Below, piece after piece: positions 62,270 through 64,000 of a stretch of 64,000 nucleotides of DNA. Numbering within the stretch: position 1 is the first letter of the stretch; each line of letters opens with the position of its first letter. Source of the DNA: Pirellulaceae bacterium. Lineage in GTDB: Bacteria; Planctomycetota; Planctomycetia; Pirellulales; Pirellulaceae. Position numbers and translations under genes: made by a program. The DNA lies in assembly GCA_022448315.1 (NCBI GenBank), contig JAKVCA010000020.1, positions 62,001 to 126,000 of the forward strand, given 5' to 3'. The notes under the pieces are model-generated. The model was not told the origin of the DNA. It was given only the letters and a program-made list of their open reading frames with translations, and did not search any database.

Positions 62270-64000
62270 TCAATCCGAATCCGTTGCGGGAAGATCACCC
62301 TCAACCTGGACGCCGGACCTAATGTAAGCCAGCATGTCCAGGATCTCCTCTTGAGAGAAGGTATCCAGAAGACCTTCTGGCATCATCGATACGGCCGATG
62401 CCGCCATCTCTTCAACGTGCTGCCGGTTTACCGCCGTTAAGCTCCCGGGATTCAGCATGTCACTTTGGACCAGGTAGTTGTCGCCGTTGAGATTCACAAC
62501 CCTGCCTGCCACCTGCTGTCCATCATCCAGCACAAACAGCGTGGCTTGATATTGATCACTGATCACCTTGCTCGGTTCAACTAGGGACTCCAGAAGATTC
62601 TGAGTGTTGAATCGACGTCCGGCGGCAGTAAGATCGGGTCCAACCATGCCACCGCGACCTTGAAATCGGTGACACTTGAAGCATTGCGCCGTTGCGAAGA
62701 CGCGCTCACCCCGCCCCAAATCGCGATCCCCCGAAGTTTCATCGGCAACCGCCATCAGATCCTGGACGGTCCAGTTTTTCACGAAAGGACGTGCTTTCAG
62801 GTCCACAAGCGTATCAGCAGGCTCCGGCTGTTTCTCAAGGATCTCTTTCAACTGGACACGTGTTTCGTCGTCAAGCTGTTCCATCGCTTCTTTGCGAATG
62901 TTCAAAATGAATCGACTGAACGAGTTTCCTCCCCGCAAGCTCTGCGCCTGATTGAACCAGGAGAAATATCGAGTCCGCAAATCCGGATTCCAACCCTGCT
63001 CCAACGATCTCAGGCAGAGGGCATAGTGAATTTGCTCCTCCTGCGTTGGGGCGTTTTCAAGCAACTCCATGGTCTTTGTTGCCGCCGTCGCGTCGTTTGC
63101 CGCCACGAGCAGCCGGCACAATTCAAGATTGAGCCGTGTTTCGGAGTTGGGATACGCCTCACCCAGGTGGCGAATGATGGCGTCTTTCATGGTTTCTGTC
63201 GGACCGCCGAGGCGAATCATGGCGAGCCCGTAAGCCCTGATGAGCCCCAGCTTCTGTTCTGTAGAAAGGGAACCGATCTCCAATCTCGCTAGTGACTCAA
63301 TCACAAGAGGTTGATCCGACGGATCGCCGCAGCGAGCCAAGGCGATAGCTGACAGAATGATCGCTTCAACATTTTCCTGAGTGTTCAATCGCTGCCGCCA
63401 AGTGGTGACCGGCTGATGCTCCAGAGCGATCCTGGCAGCGAAACGCACGTGCCGGTCGGGGTGCGACAGATGAGACCATGCCTCTTTAACCACTTCTGCA
63501 CTCTGCTGCGAATGTAATTCCTCAAGCTTGCGTCGGAGATCGTGCGTTTCGCCAAGTGCTCGAGGAGGTGCCGCCTCCGTCGACTCATTCCCCGTGTAAG
63601 TGACCCGATACAATCCTGACTGCGTCCGACGACCCCCAATCGTGAAATAGAGGGCTCCGTCGTCGGGGCCTACGATCATGTCTGAAACCTGTAGTGCCGC
63701 CGCCGAGCAGAACTGCTCGGCCTCACCCACAAAAGATCCACCTTCCTCCTTCATGTGAACCGCGTAAATGATGCCGTAACTCCAGTCGGAGATGAACAGA
63801 GCCCGCTGATACTTTTCAGGAAACGCCGCACCGGTTCCAAAGACAATTCCAGTCGGAGAGCCAGGGCCGATATCCACCACGCTGGACAGGCTGTCGGGAT
63901 AGAAGTCGGGCCATTTTCCTGTCCCACTTCTCCATCCAAACTCCGAACCGCTGGTAACATGATTGACTCGGGTGGGCCGGTACCAGGGGGTCCCCACGTC
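62270..64000 (-). CDS. PVC-type HEAT/haem-c protein (5' part outside window)
   Basis: The 3' part of a large gene: the frame is open to the window edge and its true start lies beyond it. About 575 residues are visible. The first ~130 belong to a beta-propeller end ('PTGIVFGTGAAFPEKYQRALFISDWSYGIIYAVHM'), then HEAT-like helices (about 150-400). The haem-c motif CFKCH follows ('FATAQCFKCHRFQGRGGMVGPDL'), with 'SKVISDQYQATLFVLDDGQQVAGRVV' and 'MMPEGLLDTFSQEEILDMLAYI', the usual tail of such PVC proteins. It has its own terminator. It presumably works in periplasmic oxidation of sugars; the reaction is not known. Confidence 0.85.
   Translation of the reverse strand, partial: DVGTPWYRPTRVNHVTSGSEFGWRSGTGKWPDFYPDSLSSVVDIGPGSPTGIVFGTGAAFPEKYQRALFISDWSYGIIYAVHMKEEGGSFVGEAEQFCSAAALQVSDMIVGPDDGALYFTIGGRRTQSGLYRVTYTGNESTEAAPPRALGETHDLRRKLEELHSQQSAEVVKEAWSHLSHPDRHVRFAARIALEHQPVTTWRQRLNTQENVEAIILSAIALARCGDPSDQPLVIESLARLEIGSLSTEQKLGLIRAYGLAMIRLGGPTETMKDAIIRHLGEAYPNSETRLNLELCRLLVAANDATAATKTMELLENAPTQEEQIHYALCLRSLEQGWNPDLRTRYFSWFNQAQSLRGGNSFSRFILNIRKEAMEQLDDETRVQLKEILEKQPEPADTLVDLKARPFVKNWTVQDLMAVADETSGDRDLGRGERVFATAQCFKCHRFQGRGGMVGPDLTAAGRRFNTQNLLESLVEPSKVISDQYQATLFVLDDGQQVAGRVVNLNGDNYLVQSDMLNPGSLTAVNRQHVEEMAASAVSMMPEGLLDTFSQEEILDMLAYIRSGVQVEGDLPATDSD

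Noticed and set aside
61998-62273. N-terminal extension of the second sulfatase to 62273
   Set aside because: It would cross a terminator hairpin and lacks a signal peptide; the start at 61997 has both a ribosome site and a signal peptide.

Overview
The window looks like chromosomal DNA of a planctomycete. The evidence is lineage-typical families: paired DUF1592-type cytochrome and DUF1552 proteins, propeller/HEAT/haem-c proteins, several secreted sulfatase-type and SGNH hydrolases, a DUF1080 protein, and a membrane pseudokinase with the N-terminal 'WQ..LL.G' motif of planctomycete kinases. LpxD and LpxI point to a Gram-negative envelope with lipid A. Genes are loosely packed, with many 250-450 bp gaps and few true operons. 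No rRNA, tRNA, CRISPR array, transposase or phage gene was recognised. Genus cannot be fixed from this sequence.

Layout. 0.3-6.9 kb: membrane pseudokinase, argC, argJ, and a convergent cysteine-desulfurase-family gene. 7.2-15.9 kb: DUF1080 protein; lpxD-lpxI-MEKHLA operon; a small hypothetical gene, cutA and a barrel protein on the minus strand; FG-GAP repeat protein; a short MotA/ExbB-like membrane protein. 15.9-20.1 kb: a 134-bp element bounded by perfect 15-bp inverted repeats, then an overlapping DUF1592-DUF1552 pair and a small membrane protein. 20.2-24.4 kb (minus): Cys-rich secreted protein, phosphate-type porin, tsf, rpsB. 24.7-29.5 kb (plus): cysH, Rrf2 regulator, polyprenyl-phosphate glycosyltransferase, CotH-family protein. 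29.9-38.3 kb: RND adaptor and permease, convergent with a 1112-aa protein built of Spy-like and secretin N-terminal modules but without a secretin barrel. 38.7-47.3 kb: sulfatase, alkaline phosphatase, maf, TPR lipoprotein, comM/yifB, alpha/beta hydrolase. 47.7-54.5 kb (minus): zwf, gnd, mscS and a zinc phospholipase C-like/DUF4332 fusion. 54.7-64.0 kb (minus): propeller/HEAT/haem-c protein, SGNH hydrolase, sulfatase, and a second haem-c HEAT protein cut by the window edge.

Functional groups. argC and argJ serve arginine synthesis. lpxD and lpxI serve lipid A synthesis. gnd and zwf are the two dehydrogenases of the oxidative pentose phosphate pathway. cysH with an Rrf2 regulator looks like a local sulfate-assimilation unit. 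The right-hand 10 kb looks like a secreted degradation locus for sulfated or acylated glycans.

Most unusual points: the inverted-repeat element; short direct repeats ahead of argC, argJ, lpxD and the alpha/beta hydrolase (the argJ and lpxD pairs share the same 9-mer and 14-bp period); the barrel-less secretin-module protein; the PLC-like/DUF4332 fusion beside mscS; the MotA-like miniprotein; an extra hydrophobic insert in the RND pump; and altered catalytic signatures in the SGNH protein (no GDS serine) and in the second sulfatase (CAETR). All annotation rests on reading the sequence and remembered family motifs; no database search was run.
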